The notes: generated from the sequence alone by a model not told the origin. A stretch of 64,000 bases of DNA from Lantana camara (GCA_037501455.1 CM074858.1:99296001-99360000); one strand, 5' to 3'; shown: positions 23,917-35,797, numbered from the stretch's first letter. Made by a program: numbers and translations.

Positions 23917-26609
23917 TCTATACTATTATATATATTGTACTGTTTTGACTCAATATTATTTTGTGTTGTTTTCTAAAAATATTTTATTAAAAAAATAATT
24001 TCCAATTGGTTGTTGGATCAATATATTTCAATTATTATTAAACACAATCCTTATTATATGCAATTCATTAATTATTCCATGAATCAATACTAAATATATG
24101 CTATTGTTAATCAAATCTTCAAAAATGAGCAAACGGAATTGAATTCCCTAATATAGCCACCACTCCCTCAGAATTCATGGCATTTGAAATTTATTTATTG
24201 GTGAATTTTAATAATTCCAAATTATTGTTAATAAAAAATATAATTAGAATGATTTTAATTGTTTTTTCTTTTTCGTATTTTTTAATTAATTCATAAAGAT
24301 CCCAAGAATCAATTCTCTATTAGTATGCAATTACAAACGTATTTAATGGATATTATTTATTATTTCCTTATTTCTTTCAATTTACCATATCATTCAATTT
24401 TGGTCATGCCTATATAATCAATCTCTCCATCTCCAAATCTCCTCTCTTCAAATGCATTCATTCAGATTTATTTCTATCACTCATTTTTTTCTCATTTCTA
24501 ATTCATCTAAGATGTTTTAAATTGTAGAGATTTGTACGCAATTTCGTAATGTTGATTGGAGGTTCAGTTAATGTATAGTGTTCATAATCTTTGTCTCTTC
24601 CTTTGATGATATTTGAGGTTCATGGTTTTTTTTCTTTGTATTTTCATGAATGGTATAATATGTAAAGATGAAGTTAAAAATAAGAGAGTTTCTTGAATTT
24701 CTTTTTAATTGAATTTTTTTACTTTTCATTGCCCTTTGTTCAATGATTACATTTAATTTTTCCGTTAGGAAGAATGTGAATTTACACTATACGTTGCAGA
24801 TTTATATATAAATTTTTATTATTATTGTTTATTGATTAGTATTTTAGTTTCATGTTTTCGAAGATACCTCTATTTTTACTAAAATAAGTATGTTGAATTG
24901 TAATATTTTTAGTTTCTTCATATTATTATGTATCTTTAATTTTCAGATTTGTTATTTGTTGATGTGATGTATATATTTTTTAATTATTAATTTATATTTG
25001 TTATATTAAATTTATGGATGTTTACCTTTTTAATAGTCAAATCTTCCTTTCTTTGTAATTTTGAATTCGTTATTATTTAAATTATCCCAGATTTAGTTTT
25101 ACTATTTCTGTATTTAGCTATATTTGTGAATTCATCTATATGATTAATTTATTTGAATATATTTGTGCATTCATCTATCTTTTCTATAATATATTTTTTT
25201 TTCTGAAGCATTTATGTTGTTTCTTTAATTTCCAGTGTTCTTTTTTTACTTTTTGTCTAGCTATTTATGGATTTATAATATTTCTTTACGTTATTTAAAA
25301 ACTTTTTCAATCCTTTTTCTTTGTGTTATTTAAAAAAAAAAATATCCTCTTATATTTTAATTTTATAACATTAATTATGAATTATTTGTAGCAATTTTTC
25401 TTCATTAAATTTATAACTAATAGTTTACCTTTATTTTTTACTTTTTAATGTTGGTCCTTTGCTCAAGAACTCTTATCCTTATTCATGCAATAATGTTATG
25501 ATTTTTCCCCTTTCACTATTAGTTTCTTAATCTTCTAAATTAACTTCTTTTTTTTTTTTTTTACATTCTTATTCTATTTTTCATTTTTTCCTTAAAACCC
25601 CAAAAGACACTTGAATAATGAGATTTGATTTAGATTTTATTAAATTTTGTGGGAAAGAAGATAGTCGAAAAATAGCAGAAGAAAAAATAAAGAACATAAA
25701 AGAATAAGATTTGATTTAATTAGATTTAATGAGGATAATTTTATAAAAGTAAAATATAGTTGTTTCTCAGTAGATTGAGAATCATTAATACCATCAAGGT
25801 TGGGGTAATGGATAATACCATGAATAAAGCAATGGATATTATCTTGGGAAGGACTAATGAACATTCTTAATTGTATTTTATACCAATCAAGGGTTTAGAA
25901 ATGAATGTGAAAATGCTCATTCCATTCATACGTTATTTTATCATATCAATCATGTCGTTAGACTATAGAGTAGCACCAAAAAAAAAAAAAAGTTAGACTA
26001 TAGAGTATATTAACTCTTTAATGGAGGAAGAGATCTTATTTAAGTTATATTAAAAATTATAATTGATAATTATTATTATTACTAAATTATTACCTTTAAT
26101 GATCAACTATTACAAATTTATAAAATCTATAAAATAAATATTATATTATGTAAAAATTTATAAATTAATTTTTAAATGTTCATAATATTTTCGTTATTTA
26201 GTATATAATGATATTACAAAATTGATATGTATTTTAAGAATGTGATTTGTTTTCACGGTTCATGTTTTACTTCTTTTACTTTATATGGTTTTTTATGCAA
26301 AATTACATATATGGTTTTAGAATTATCAAATTGATATTCTTAAAATCTAATAATTTTGAGTTTTCTTTTATATTCGACCAATTTCACTTTAAAGTTATAT
26401 TCTTAGTTATATTTTATTCATTTTATATACTTCATATGGTTCTATATTCATTTTAGAAAAATGAAACATTATTATAATATGATACTCATATTATTGTAAT
26501 TCTAATATGTGTAATATGTTTTTAGTTATCTTTTTGTGTTTTTTGGTTCACATACATTTTTCAATTAATTTTATCAATAATAATAACTTTACATATTTTT
26601 AGTTAGACG

Positions 26610-26667
<58 letters not shown>

Positions 26668-26987
26668 ATTATAATATAACTACTTTATAATTGTAATATT
26701 ATTTTAATATTTAATAATTTTTAGTTACTTTAGAATATATAATTATCAAACTACGTGTATCGCATGCATCGCATACTAGCAAATAATTATATATTATAAA
26801 AGATATAATTATATGTATTACACGGGTTACAGGGGCATATAGTTATATGTTACTAAAAATATAATTGATAATAATTTTTAACTATTTTAAATATAATATA
26901 ATTATAATAATTCTATATAATATTTTTATTTATTTTAAATATAGTATAACTATAATCATTCCGTGCATCGCACGGGTGGTAGGCTAG
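23917..26987 (+). mobile_element. Second non-autonomous Helitron
   Basis: 5' end TCTATACTATTATATATATTG at 23917 after an A. 3' hairpin CCGTGC-ATC-GCACGG at 26961-26975, then GTGGTAGGCTAG ending at 26987 and followed by T. 3071 bp, AT-rich, without a replication gene. A second degenerate end-like motif near 26755-26778 suggests internal decay or nesting. Around 24410-24480 there is a promoter-like stretch (CCTATATAATC then a CT-rich leader). Confidence 0.6.
26612..26662. repeat. (TA)n microsatellite
   Basis: About 25 TA units inside the second Helitron. Confidence 0.9.
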
Positions 26988-27601
26988 TTAAATTTATAGA
27001 GAAATATATCTCAAATAATTACAGCTATAATATTAAAAATTAAAAGGTAAATTGAAAAGGTAAATCAAAGATAGGGTACAACCCTAATCTTTCCCAACAA
27101 AAACTCACACAGCCGCGCACTTTTGTTTTATCTTCATTTGGCTTTCCCATCCTCTCCACCCTTTTTAACCATTACAGATTCTAAGCTTTTCTCTTTTTCA
27201 ATTTTAATGGATGACCACCACAATCGCAGAGACTGATTCATCTTCAAAGTGGATTTACAACTGATTCGTCTCCACACCTACGATTCAATTGGATCTGGAA
27301 AAAGGCGACTCACATCTTTTCTTTTCATTGGATCTGGAAAAAAAAAGATCGACTCACATCTTTTCTTCTCTACTGTGTGTGCTTGGTATGCTGGGGTTTC
27401 TCCTTTGCTGCTCACGTCTTTTCTACTGTGTGTCCTGGGTGGAATAATTCCAGCCGTGTCCGACACCGTATCCTCTTATTTTATTTTATTTTTTTATTTA
27501 TGGCACAGATCCGGCGTGTCCGACATGTGTCGGAGCCGTGTCCGATCCGTGTCCGTGTCCGTGTCCGACATGTAATTTTTTGGCGTGTCCGTGCTATAGA
27601 G
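26988..27601. mobile_element. Right part of the TIR element
   Basis: More GC-rich than the Helitrons. It holds a roughly 43-bp direct repeat at 27288-27372 (ATTGGATCTGGAAAAA ... GACTCACATCTTTTCTT, twice) and the CCGTGTCCGACA subterminal block up to 27594. The CT-rich stretch 27116-27200 resembles a 5' untranslated leader, but no protein domain is recognised. Confidence 0.45.
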
Positions 27602-28539
27602 TCCTTCGTTAACTATGGTAAGATTTGTCCTTCCTACACATAAATAAAAGGGTCCTTCACAAGTTAAAAACACAACTCGAAGACACGAAGGAGTAAGCAA
27701 CAAGCAAGGAGAAAGAAGCTCGGAGGCCTCTCAAGCATCTTCGGTGATCTTTGTGGAAATCAATAAAGTTCTATGTTGAAATCAGCATCTTTGATGTTCA
27801 ATCCAGAATTAAAGTGAAATCAGCATCTTTGGCTTTTAATCCGGAATCGAAACATCGAAGTTGCGTTTCAGTATTGCTCTCCTCAACAAATCCAAATCAA
27901 GCTCAAATCGATCGAAGGGAGATTCAAGGCATTCACAGAGATCAACAAATTAAGGTGTTCAATCCGCAACAAGGCGTCAAACCCACGAGTTCGATGTTAT
28001 CTTAAAATAAATGTCTAGTCAACTTCAAAGGTGTCCAAAGCACATTCTTCGGCGTTAACTAAAATCAACGGGTTGAATTCGCGACTAAATCAAAAGACTT
28101 GTGAAGTAACATTTTCAAGAAGCAAATTGAAGTTAAGGAAGATCGAAACCCCAAAGTCAATAAAGGCGTTTCAAACCTTCGGAATTTCAATAAATTCTGT
28201 AGAAAGAATTAGAGGAGAACAAAATAGAGATTGTACCCACTTTTCATCGAAATAATAAAATCTTCATTTGGGATTAAATTTTCACATACAATTATTTACT
28301 TGTTCATGGAAATTATTTACTTGTTCACCGAAATTGCTTTACAATTTTTCTCATCTCTTCCTATTCGATAATTTTGAAGAATCCAATGGCCAACAATAAG
28401 ATTGTCGGTTTCGAAGCTGCCATATTGTTGAAAAGTTTTATTAATAAACCATATATGTGTGCAAGCGTACACTTGTCAAATGTAGTACATAAGGTGTCGA
28501 ACCCACATGGAAGGAAAATCAATCAATCACTCAATACAT
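27602..28539 (+). mobile_element. Right part of the LTR-like sequence and retroelement-like non-coding DNA
   Basis: Starts with the second TSD copy (TCCTTCGT), then TATA-like CATAAATAAAAGG. Next is about 600 bp of moderately GC-rich sequence without stable coding potential, then GTGCAAGCGTACACTTGTC ... GGTGTCGAACCCACATGG (28460-28511). The latter resembles non-coding parts of Athila-like Gypsy elements as I remember them. Element borders and lineage are not resolved. It continues at 31559 beyond the solo LTR. Confidence 0.35.
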
Positions 28540-28641
28540 TGTGACGGCCCGTGTTTTCATTGTACAGGTACGCGTCTGAGTTTTTGAGTGTTAGAATTAT
28601 TTGTTTATTTAATTTCATTCTTGCATGTGTTATTTAATTTA

Positions 28642-28931
28642 GGGAAAAATATTCTGAACATCCTGTACTATCGCTGTTTTTGGACTTTGCATCCTGAACT
28701 ATAAAAAGTCTACGTTTGCATCCTCAACTATTGTTTTGTGACAAATTACAACCTGGTACCAATGGATGTGTGACACGTACCCCAAATTTCTTCCACGTGT
28801 CACATGATGAGTGGAACCAGGTTGCAATTTGTCACAAAACAATAGTTGAGGATGCAAACATGGACTTTTTATAGTTCAGGATGCAAAGTCCAAAAACCGC
28901 GATAGTACAGGATGTTCAGAATATTTATTCT
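28642..28931. mobile_element. Foldback MITE inside LTR C
   Basis: 290 bp made of two inverted arms of about 130 bp (from ATATTCTGAACATCCTGTAC onward and its reverse complement) around a short centre with CACGTGTCACAT. TTTAATTTA flanks both sides (28633-28641 and 28932-28940), a 9-bp duplication as in Mutator-like elements, though AT-rich and thus less telling. Confidence 0.75.
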
Positions 28932-29907
28932 TTTAATTTATAACCTTATGTGAGTTATTTGATTTAATTGAACTATGTGAAATACATGAATTATATCCGC
29001 ATTTATTTCATAACATATACTTACATTTCATGAATTCATTCATACACATTTTATAAACTTTCTAACTATATATATATATTAGTTATGATTTCATAAAATA
29101 ATCATAACATATATTACACACAGACACAGATATATATATACATTTCATACATATTCATAAATAAATATACATACTTATATACATATATAGATATACATGT
29201 ATTTCATACACCCATTTCATTTTATATCATATAGTACATTGTACTTATACGCATATTATACACAATAATATCTTACACTTTATACATACATATATACATA
29301 AAATTATATCCTCTAATATTATACATATATACACAAACACCAACACACCCAAGGCACTATTCACATTCTTCATTCTCTACACACAAACACGCACATTCTC
29401 TCAATCTCTCCACTCACACACCACACGGACAGACAAGAAGGCGGGAGAGGCGCCGTACCATCATCTCCGGTCATCACCATCATCATCTTCATTATCTCCA
29501 TCTCTCATTTCCCATTTTTCTCCTTTTCATTCCAAGGTTTGTATATATATATATATATTTATGTATGCATGAATGTGTGATTATTTGTAGGACCTTTAAA
29601 ATCTAGGTTTATATTCTTGTTCCTTGGTGTGTTTATGACTATATATGTGTAAATGTTTGAATTTAATGCATAAAAGCCTTGGTTGTTAATGTATTAAATG
29701 AATTGGTATAAATGAGGGTTTGTGTGAATTATTTTGGAAGATCTAAGTGTGCATTTGTGTGTTATATGTTGCCTTGATGAGTTATGATGTGTATATTATC
29801 GTTGTATGCATGTTAAGACTTCAATTTGCAGCTTGAATAAAGTTATTTTGGTGTTTTTCTTGCATTTTCGTAGCTCCCCTACCAAACTCTGCATTTCGAG
29901 CTTTGGT

Positions 29908-30226
29908 TCCCGGCCGGGAGCCTTTCCAGTGTATTTTTATCCCGACAGGGATCCTTGTGCAGATTGCTGACAAAATAGCAATCCCGGCCAGGATGTTTTT
30001 CATCCAGGCTGTGATTGAAAAATAATTTCTTTCGATTTATTGGTCCCGGACGGGACCTTTTCAGTTCAAAACCAATCCCGGTCGGGATGGCAGTGGAATA
30101 GGGTTTCGGGAGAAGGTGTCCCGACCGGGATTGTTTCTGTCCCGGCAGGGATGGCCATGCATTTTAGCTATTGGGCCCCTGTCCCGGCCGGGATCCTTTT
30201 ACACTAAAACATGTCCCGGCCGGGAT
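29908..30226. repeat. Cluster of TCCCGGCCGGGA palindromes in U3 of LTR C
   Basis: Nine copies in about 320 bp. Perfect 12-bp copies TCCCGGCCGGGA lie at 30182-30193 and 30214-30225 and near 29910. Variants include ATCCCGACAGGGAT, GTCCCGGACGGGAC, ATCCCGGTCGGGAT and GTCCCGACCGGGAT. Several variants keep the dyad by matching changes in both arms. Confidence 0.85.
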
Positions 30227-31558
30227 GGAGCCCTGGGAAGCATGCATGTGTTAATTCAACTCTTTTCGTTGCATTACTTGTTTACGTGGTCCATGGGACA
30301 TTAATTGTGCACATGAACATTTTTATATATTAATATCATCAAAATCTCATATCATAACATATCATAAGCATGTCGTTCGTCGATTATTTGGTTCATAAAT
30401 CTAGAGTCTCACGTACACTTGTATTTCTTGCACAGAGCTTGATCCAGTGATCGAGGAGCAGGGTCCCTAGGCTTCTCTTTTTCTTCTCTCTTGTCAAGGT
30501 GAGGTTTTATTTCTAGTTATTAGAACCCGTAATACCTTGTGTGACAATTTAGCCTAAATTTAATACTTATATATATACTTTTGGAAAATGAGTTATTATT
30601 CAAATGTTTTCATGAAAATATTTCGGCGAGAATTATTCATGTATTATTGGGCCCGGGAAAATGTGTGAGTGGGAACTGTTACGACATCGGGCCGTCGGAC
30701 AACCCATTTATATAAAGTACCATTTGAGAATATCTTCGTGCGACTTGGGTAGGCGGAAGGCGGGATAATCTTGAGCCCGTGGTTAACCCATCGAAGGAGC
30801 TGGTAGGGCCAAACCCTTCCACCACCCCGGAGGAAGAAGGACGGAAAATCATGTTTATTATTACGATTACGATTACGATTATGATTATGAACTTGCATGA
30901 ACGCCTTATAACTTGAATTTAATGCACACACTATGGGAGTAAGGTTGGAGAATTGCCCACTCGCCTGGCCACGTATTATTATTACGAATTTGTAACTTAA
31001 TAAAATGATATTCGTAATCCCCACTGATGCCTTTCTTAACTTTCCCACTTGGGACTTTATAAAACTTTACTCGGGGTTATGAATTACATGTGCATGCGCT
31101 ATATATATTTATGCCTCTCACTCAGTCTTTCGACTGACCTCCACGTTGTTTTTAGATCTTTTACAGGCATGCTAGGCGGGGAATAAGGTCTTGGAGAGTC
31201 TTTATTTCGAGTCTACCATGTCTTTTGTCCTAGCACTTTCATACTCTATTACTCTTTAATATGTAAATGTTTATTTTGGAGAATTGTAATATTTGGGTTG
31301 TGTAGGCCATTGATGCTATACTTTTGGATTGTATGATGGAATTGCACTCCTTCTATGCTAGATTTATATTTATGCTTCCGCTTTACTTGTTGCATCGTTA
31401 TGTAATTGGTTTAAGGGTTAGTCCCGCTTAGCTAGGTTGAGTTCCTTTATTCTTGTCACTTGTTCGCCACGCGTTTGACTCATGTATGGACTTCCATTTC
31501 ATACGTGGACTGGATTCATGGGGCGGGGGATGTGATGCCTATCGATGCGGGTGCTACA

Positions 31559-32085
31559 TACATTCTCCAATCGATAGGCCAGATAACGACTCAAAGGGGA
31601 TTAGCTAACTACTACGACAATTAAACATACAAGATAGACACGACAAAACAAATAACACGACAAATAGTCCAGGGAGATAACAATATAATAGTTCAGTGAT
31701 CGAATCGGTGCTAAAAAAATACTCAAATTATTATAATCCTAATCACGAATGTTTATGCAAGCTTCTCTCGAAGTCAGACATATATGATTATGTGTTTGTG
31801 TAAGTCACTCTTATGGTCAAACATCCCAAAACAGATTAAACCACTAGAACAAGATTATAGTTAATTAAATAGCAGAGGGATGTCATACACTATTTAACCA
31901 CAAATTAACTAACAATCTCCCGATCCAAAAGCCAATTTTGAGTTCATGCTAAAGGTGTACGGGTTTCAACGTGTCATTAAAACCATAATTCCTTCACATA
32001 ACAATCATAAGAATTCATTCAAACGTATCATCGAACACTTCATCTACACGAACAATAAATTCAAAAAGTAAACAAAAAAATGACA
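31559..32085. other. Non-coding flank continuing the 28430-28539 sequence
   Basis: Continues the sequence interrupted by LTR C. About 520 bp without reading frames or recognised domain; probably internal non-coding retroelement DNA. Confidence 0.35.
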
Positions 32086-32186
32086 CAAGTTTTTTTTTTT
32101 TTTTTTGGCACACACACCCCCAAGCTACCAAAGGGATTTGAACTCAGGTCCTTGCCTTCGAGAACTAACCCTTTAACCGCTCATTA
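32086..32186 (-). mobile_element. Second tRNA-derived SINE, truncated at its 5' side
   Basis: On the minus strand GAGCGGTTAAAGGGTTAG (A-box remnant), then GAGTTCAAATCCC (B-box, around 32145-32133), CTTGGGGGTGTGTGTG and an A-run of about 18 (the T run 32089-32106). Same family as 20847-20938. It joins the truncated gag reading frame abruptly near 32186. Confidence 0.6.
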
Positions 32187-32731
32187 TCCTCGTCGACCAC
32201 GCGTTTGCCGCGGTTGTCGCGGCTGGGGTGGTCGGAGTCCCCGTGGCCCTCGCGAGGAACTTCTTTGCTTGTTACAGGGGGTGGCGATGGCGGAGCGAAT
32301 CCCTGGATCTGCCCCGCTCCGATCTGGGGACTGAGGCCCCAGATGATGTGGGCAGGTCGCCCATCGAGCGGTTGGAAGACATAGGGAACAGGGTTCCCAT
32401 ATGCTTGGACGGAGGGGGCCAACGTGTTGCCCACCACGGGGCTAAAGATGGTGGTGGTTGGGCTGGCCCTTGGCAGCTCGGGGCGCCTGGGTTCGCGGCC
32501 CTCAGTCTGGGCACGCTCGAGCTCGACCCGCCATTGGTCGAGGAAGGCGTCTAGGTCCGCCTGGGTGACCTTGATCCTGGGAGTGGCCTCAGGCGGAGGA
32601 ACGGAGACGTTGGCGCTGGGCCCGATCGGAGGAGCGGTGGGGATGTTGCCAAGCGGCGCGTTGTGATCATGCCTGCCTTTAGCTACCTCCTCCATGTCCT
32701 CCTCAAGGTAGGTGTTTCTGGTGTTAACCAT
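32165..32731 (-). pseudogene. N-terminal gag fragment of a truncated Tat-lineage Gypsy element
   Basis: 188 codons beginning MVNTRNTYLEEDMEEVAKG, 79 bp downstream of an LTR and a TGGCGCCG primer binding site, the position where gag-pol starts in this lineage. It is proline- and arginine-rich and unstructured, as gag N-termini are. The frame runs into the SINE near 32186, so the last residues and the stop are foreign. All later gag and pol domains are missing. Confidence 0.7.
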
Positions 32732-32792
32732 GGTGTTTTGGAAAAAGATTGTAGAAGGGGCTTTTATCTAGGTCGATGTGAAAAAGTCTTTC

Positions 32793-32809
32793 CCACAGAC
32801 GGCGCCAAA
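32793..32809 (-). promoter_or_regulatory. Primer binding site of the truncated Tat-lineage element
   Basis: Minus strand TTGGCGCCGTCTGTGGG directly after the LTR end. It is the same site as in the complete Tat element at 45382-45398. Confidence 0.8.
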
Positions 32810-32810
32810 C

Positions 32811-33578
32811 TGATCTGGCTCAAATCTAGTCGATCCAACGTGGTCGATCTGACTGTCAGATATGGGTCAATCAGTCAATAATTTGTTTAAGTGGGCTCTT
32901 TATCGACCTGAAAGCACTAACACACGTGAGCTAAGTACTAGCTTGGGGGACTTGGGGTTTTACCCAAGTTTGGCACTCCGACGCTCAAGTCAGTAATGGA
33001 GCTCTTTAGAGAGAGAATAAATGCAATTAAATGCGGAGTCAAGGCTTACCAACTACTGTTCAAGGGGCGAGTATTTATAGTCATGGCCAAATAACGCAGA
33101 AATACGTGTACTGTAGGTGTGCATTAATGGCGTTGCCAGTCGTCGATCTGAATGTCGGACGATGGAACCGGCTTGAGGCGGGTCGTTTGTACCTTCTTTC
33201 CCCTTTGGGTAAAAGCAGGGACTGACGGTCACTAATGATCCATAGTACGCCTGTTCCAGGGAATGAGAGAGATACACGTGTCCCGACAAGGGTGCTTTAC
33301 AGTATTCGGGTGTCCGGTGACGTATGTGATCGATCTGAAGATCGATATTGCCTTCCGGGATCCTGAACCGCGGGTTTCCTCATAGGAGGGGAGCAGATCG
33401 ATCTAAAGGCCTGGCTTGTCAAAATCGATCTGATGATCTTATGAAGATCTGACGATCTATCTTGGTAATGATCCGATGATCTATCCAAAAAGCGCTTCTG
33501 GTTTGTCCAGGTAAGCACGGAGTCCACGTGGCGCCTCCGCGGGCGTGCCACGTGTTCTCGTATTATTATGCCATGTCA
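32811..33578 (-). mobile_element. LTR of the truncated Tat-lineage element
   Basis: 768 bp. On the minus strand it starts TGACATGGCATAATAATACG at 33578 and ends GAGCCAGATCA at 32811. It contains TATA-like ACTATAAATACTCG (around 33079-33066) and the GACTTGAGCGTCGGAGTG block. It is the same family as the solo LTR at 41699-42487. The partner LTR is missing, so no target duplication can be tested. Confidence 0.8.
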
Positions 33579-33810
33579 CAAGGGATTATTATGAATATCA
33601 CATATTATCTCTTTTTTTTAATAAAAAATTATATTAAAGATTAATATTTATGATTTATGTAAATAATTAATAAATTTTATGCTTGTTGTGTATATTACAT
33701 ATTTTTATGTTTTGAGAAAATATAATATATTTGTAATAATTTAATAAATAAATATTGCTAATAATTATATAAAATTTGAATTATTTAATTTATACATATA
33801 ATAATATTAG
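33579..33810. other. AT-rich spacer
   Basis: Very AT-rich DNA with no reading frame or element end seen. Confidence 0.4.
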
Positions 33811-34495
33811 GGTAAAACAATTTTTGCATCCCAACGTTTTGGGGAATTGCATTTTAGTAATCGCAACCTTTGAAAATTAAAAATTTGATGTCCGACCTTT
33901 AATATTTGTTCAAATTTTTTTTTTTTTTTTTAATAAAAAATATACCGAGAAAGCCCATCGGGTTTTTACCGAGACCCCGTCCTCATATATTATATATATA
34001 TAAACCTACAAACTAAAATTACAATGAAAAATTCAAGAAGTACGTGCCCAAGCGCACCAAAACAACCCAAACACATGACCATAAACTAGCCCGCACAAAA
34101 GGACTAGGCTTGGCCCACCCTAGATGTAAGCCCACCCAAATCCTATATTTAGCCAACTCACCAACCCATTAATAACAATCCTAAAGCCCGGTACTAAATA
34201 ATCAAAAGCAAGCCAAGAAAAGTCGTGGAACGAGCAGCAACTTCCCAAACAGAACAGCAGCCGATAATTATTTTTGTTCATTTTAGAGTCTAATAAGAAA
34301 ATGAGAGCATTAAAATGTCTATTTTGTCATTATGAATCTCACGTGTGTGTTGTGTGCTATTTTAGCCTGAAAATTTCACTGAAAAATGAAATAGGCAATT
34401 AAGTGAGAACAAATAAAGGCTGGACATCAAATTTGTAATTTTCAAATATTAGGTATTAAAGTGCAATTTACCCCAAATGTTAGGGCAAAAAACAT
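33811..34495. mobile_element. MITE-like TIR element split by a LINE tail
   Basis: The left arm (ATTTTTGCATCCCAACGTTTTGGGGAATTGCA...TTTGAAAATTAAAAATTTGATGTCCG) and the reverse complement of the right arm (TTTTTTGCCCTAACATTTGGGGTAAATTGCA...TTTGAAAATTACAAATTTGATGTCCA) match over about 90 bp. Without the LINE insert it is about 335 bp. Confidence 0.6.
33915..34265 (-). mobile_element. 5'-truncated LINE 3' end with poly(A)
   Basis: On the minus strand it ends GGTCTCGGTAAAAACCC, GATGGGCTTTCTCGGTAT, TTTTTATT and an A-run (T run 33915-33931). Similar TTGTTCA-containing flanks lie at 33901-33912 and about 34269-34280, as expected for a target-primed insertion. No coding part is left. Confidence 0.6.
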
Positions 34496-34977
34496 ATTTA
34501 ATCCTTATAAGCCAAAATTTAAATTTTCTTTTAAGAAAAAGGCAAAGAAAAAAGTTGAAATCCACCTTCGGCCATTCCGGGGAAATATAGATTTTTACTA
34601 ACTTTTTTGTTAGAAATCACAAGATCAAATCATACCTTGGGAACTATATCATAAAAAATAAAAAAGTTGAGGGACGGACTTGTATTTAGGTGAAACTTAA
34701 GGATAGTCACATATATATAATTTGATTAAAGGTACTTTATAAACATCATCATTTTAATTTTTAAAATTAATATTTAATATGAAATATTAAGGGCAATTTA
34801 GACTTTTATTAATTTCCTTCAAGGATTAGTAGAGCAAATCAAACTTTTAAAATTATATGATAATAAATAAAAAAAAAGGAGGACCAAAAAAAAAAAAAAA
34901 AAAAAAAAGACTAACTAGTAATTAGGCCTAATTCAAGTAGTCAGACGTAATTTGCGTGTAATATATTGACTCAATCA
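34496..34977. other. AT-rich intergenic DNA
   Basis: No gene seen. The stretch 34545-34740 has the look of a degraded TIR repeat (GGACGGACTTGTATTTAGG), and A-runs occur near 34887-34908. No borders can be set. Confidence 0.3.
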
Positions 34978-34985
34978 TCTACAAT

Positions 34986-35797
34986 TAGGGGTGTAAACGG
35001 ATAATAAACGGATCGGATGTATGATTACCATATCCTTATCCGTTTATGATTCGGACGGATATGGATAATATCCTTTTAAATCGAATTCGGATAATATCCT
35101 TTTTATACGGATACAAGGCGGATTCGGACGGATTCAGATTTTAATCGGATTTTCAACTATTCAAAATTTGACATAAATTATTTATTTATATAACTTCGAA
35201 CTTTTAATCAGATTATCAACTATTCATTTATAGATAAATTATTTAACTTTGAATATATATATATTTTAGACGAATAGAGAAATAATAAGTATATCTATAT
35301 AGATCATTTTTATGTTTTAGCGAATGTATAAATGTGGTGAAATTATAAATTTTATCATATAATTAATTTGAAATATAATACTTTTATTAATAACATAATA
35401 TATGTTAATTATATTATCTCTATATGAATATTGACGTGAACATATAGTTACTAATAAAACCTAAGGTTTTTCTTTAATAAATGCGCTAAAAAATTTACTT
35501 AATACTAATAATCTGTCATACATACACAGTTTTGTGTATATCTTTTAATATAATACATTATTTATCGGATACGGATTACGGATAAATCGGATAACGGATA
35601 TATCTAACGGATAATGAAACGGATCGGATGTTAAACGGATCGGATGCCTTATTACCATATCCTTATCCGTTTATAATTCGGATGTCTATAATCGAATACG
35701 GATAATATCCTCTTGAGATGGATTCGAATAATATCCTCTGTAAACGAATTCGGATGCGGACGGATATCGGATTTTCGAATATCCATTTACAGCCCTA
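34986..35797. mobile_element. Non-autonomous hAT-like element
   Basis: 812 bp with ends TAGGGGTGTAAACGGAT and, inverted, TAGGGCTGTAAATGGAT. TCTACAAT is repeated exactly on both sides (34978-34985 and 35798-35805), the 8-bp duplication of hAT elements. Both ends are filled with CGGAT / ATCCG units. No transposase. Confidence 0.85.

Larger units (their letters stand above)
28540..31558 (+). mobile_element. Solo LTR, Tekay-type (LTR C)
   Basis: Starts TGTGACGGCCCG at 28540 and ends GCGGGTGCTACA at 31558. TACAT flanks it perfectly (28535-28539 and 31559-31563). It is 3019 bp including a 290-bp foldback MITE at 28642-28931. It has a TATA-like stretch at 31100-31107, a CAGTC-TTTC-GACTG stem-loop at 31123-31136 and a cluster of TCCCGGCCGGGA palindromes at 29908-30226. 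Confidence 0.92.

Noticed and set aside
26755..26778. A third Helitron 3' end
   Set aside because: The hairpin is imperfect and CTAG is followed by C, not T; kept only as a possible decayed end.
27751..28255. Two forward frames of 74-84 codons
   Set aside because: Low-complexity polar sequence in retroelement-like non-coding DNA; no domain and no splice model that joins them.
32228..32666. Forward frames of 80-108 codons
   Set aside because: Antisense shadows of the GC-rich gag fragment.
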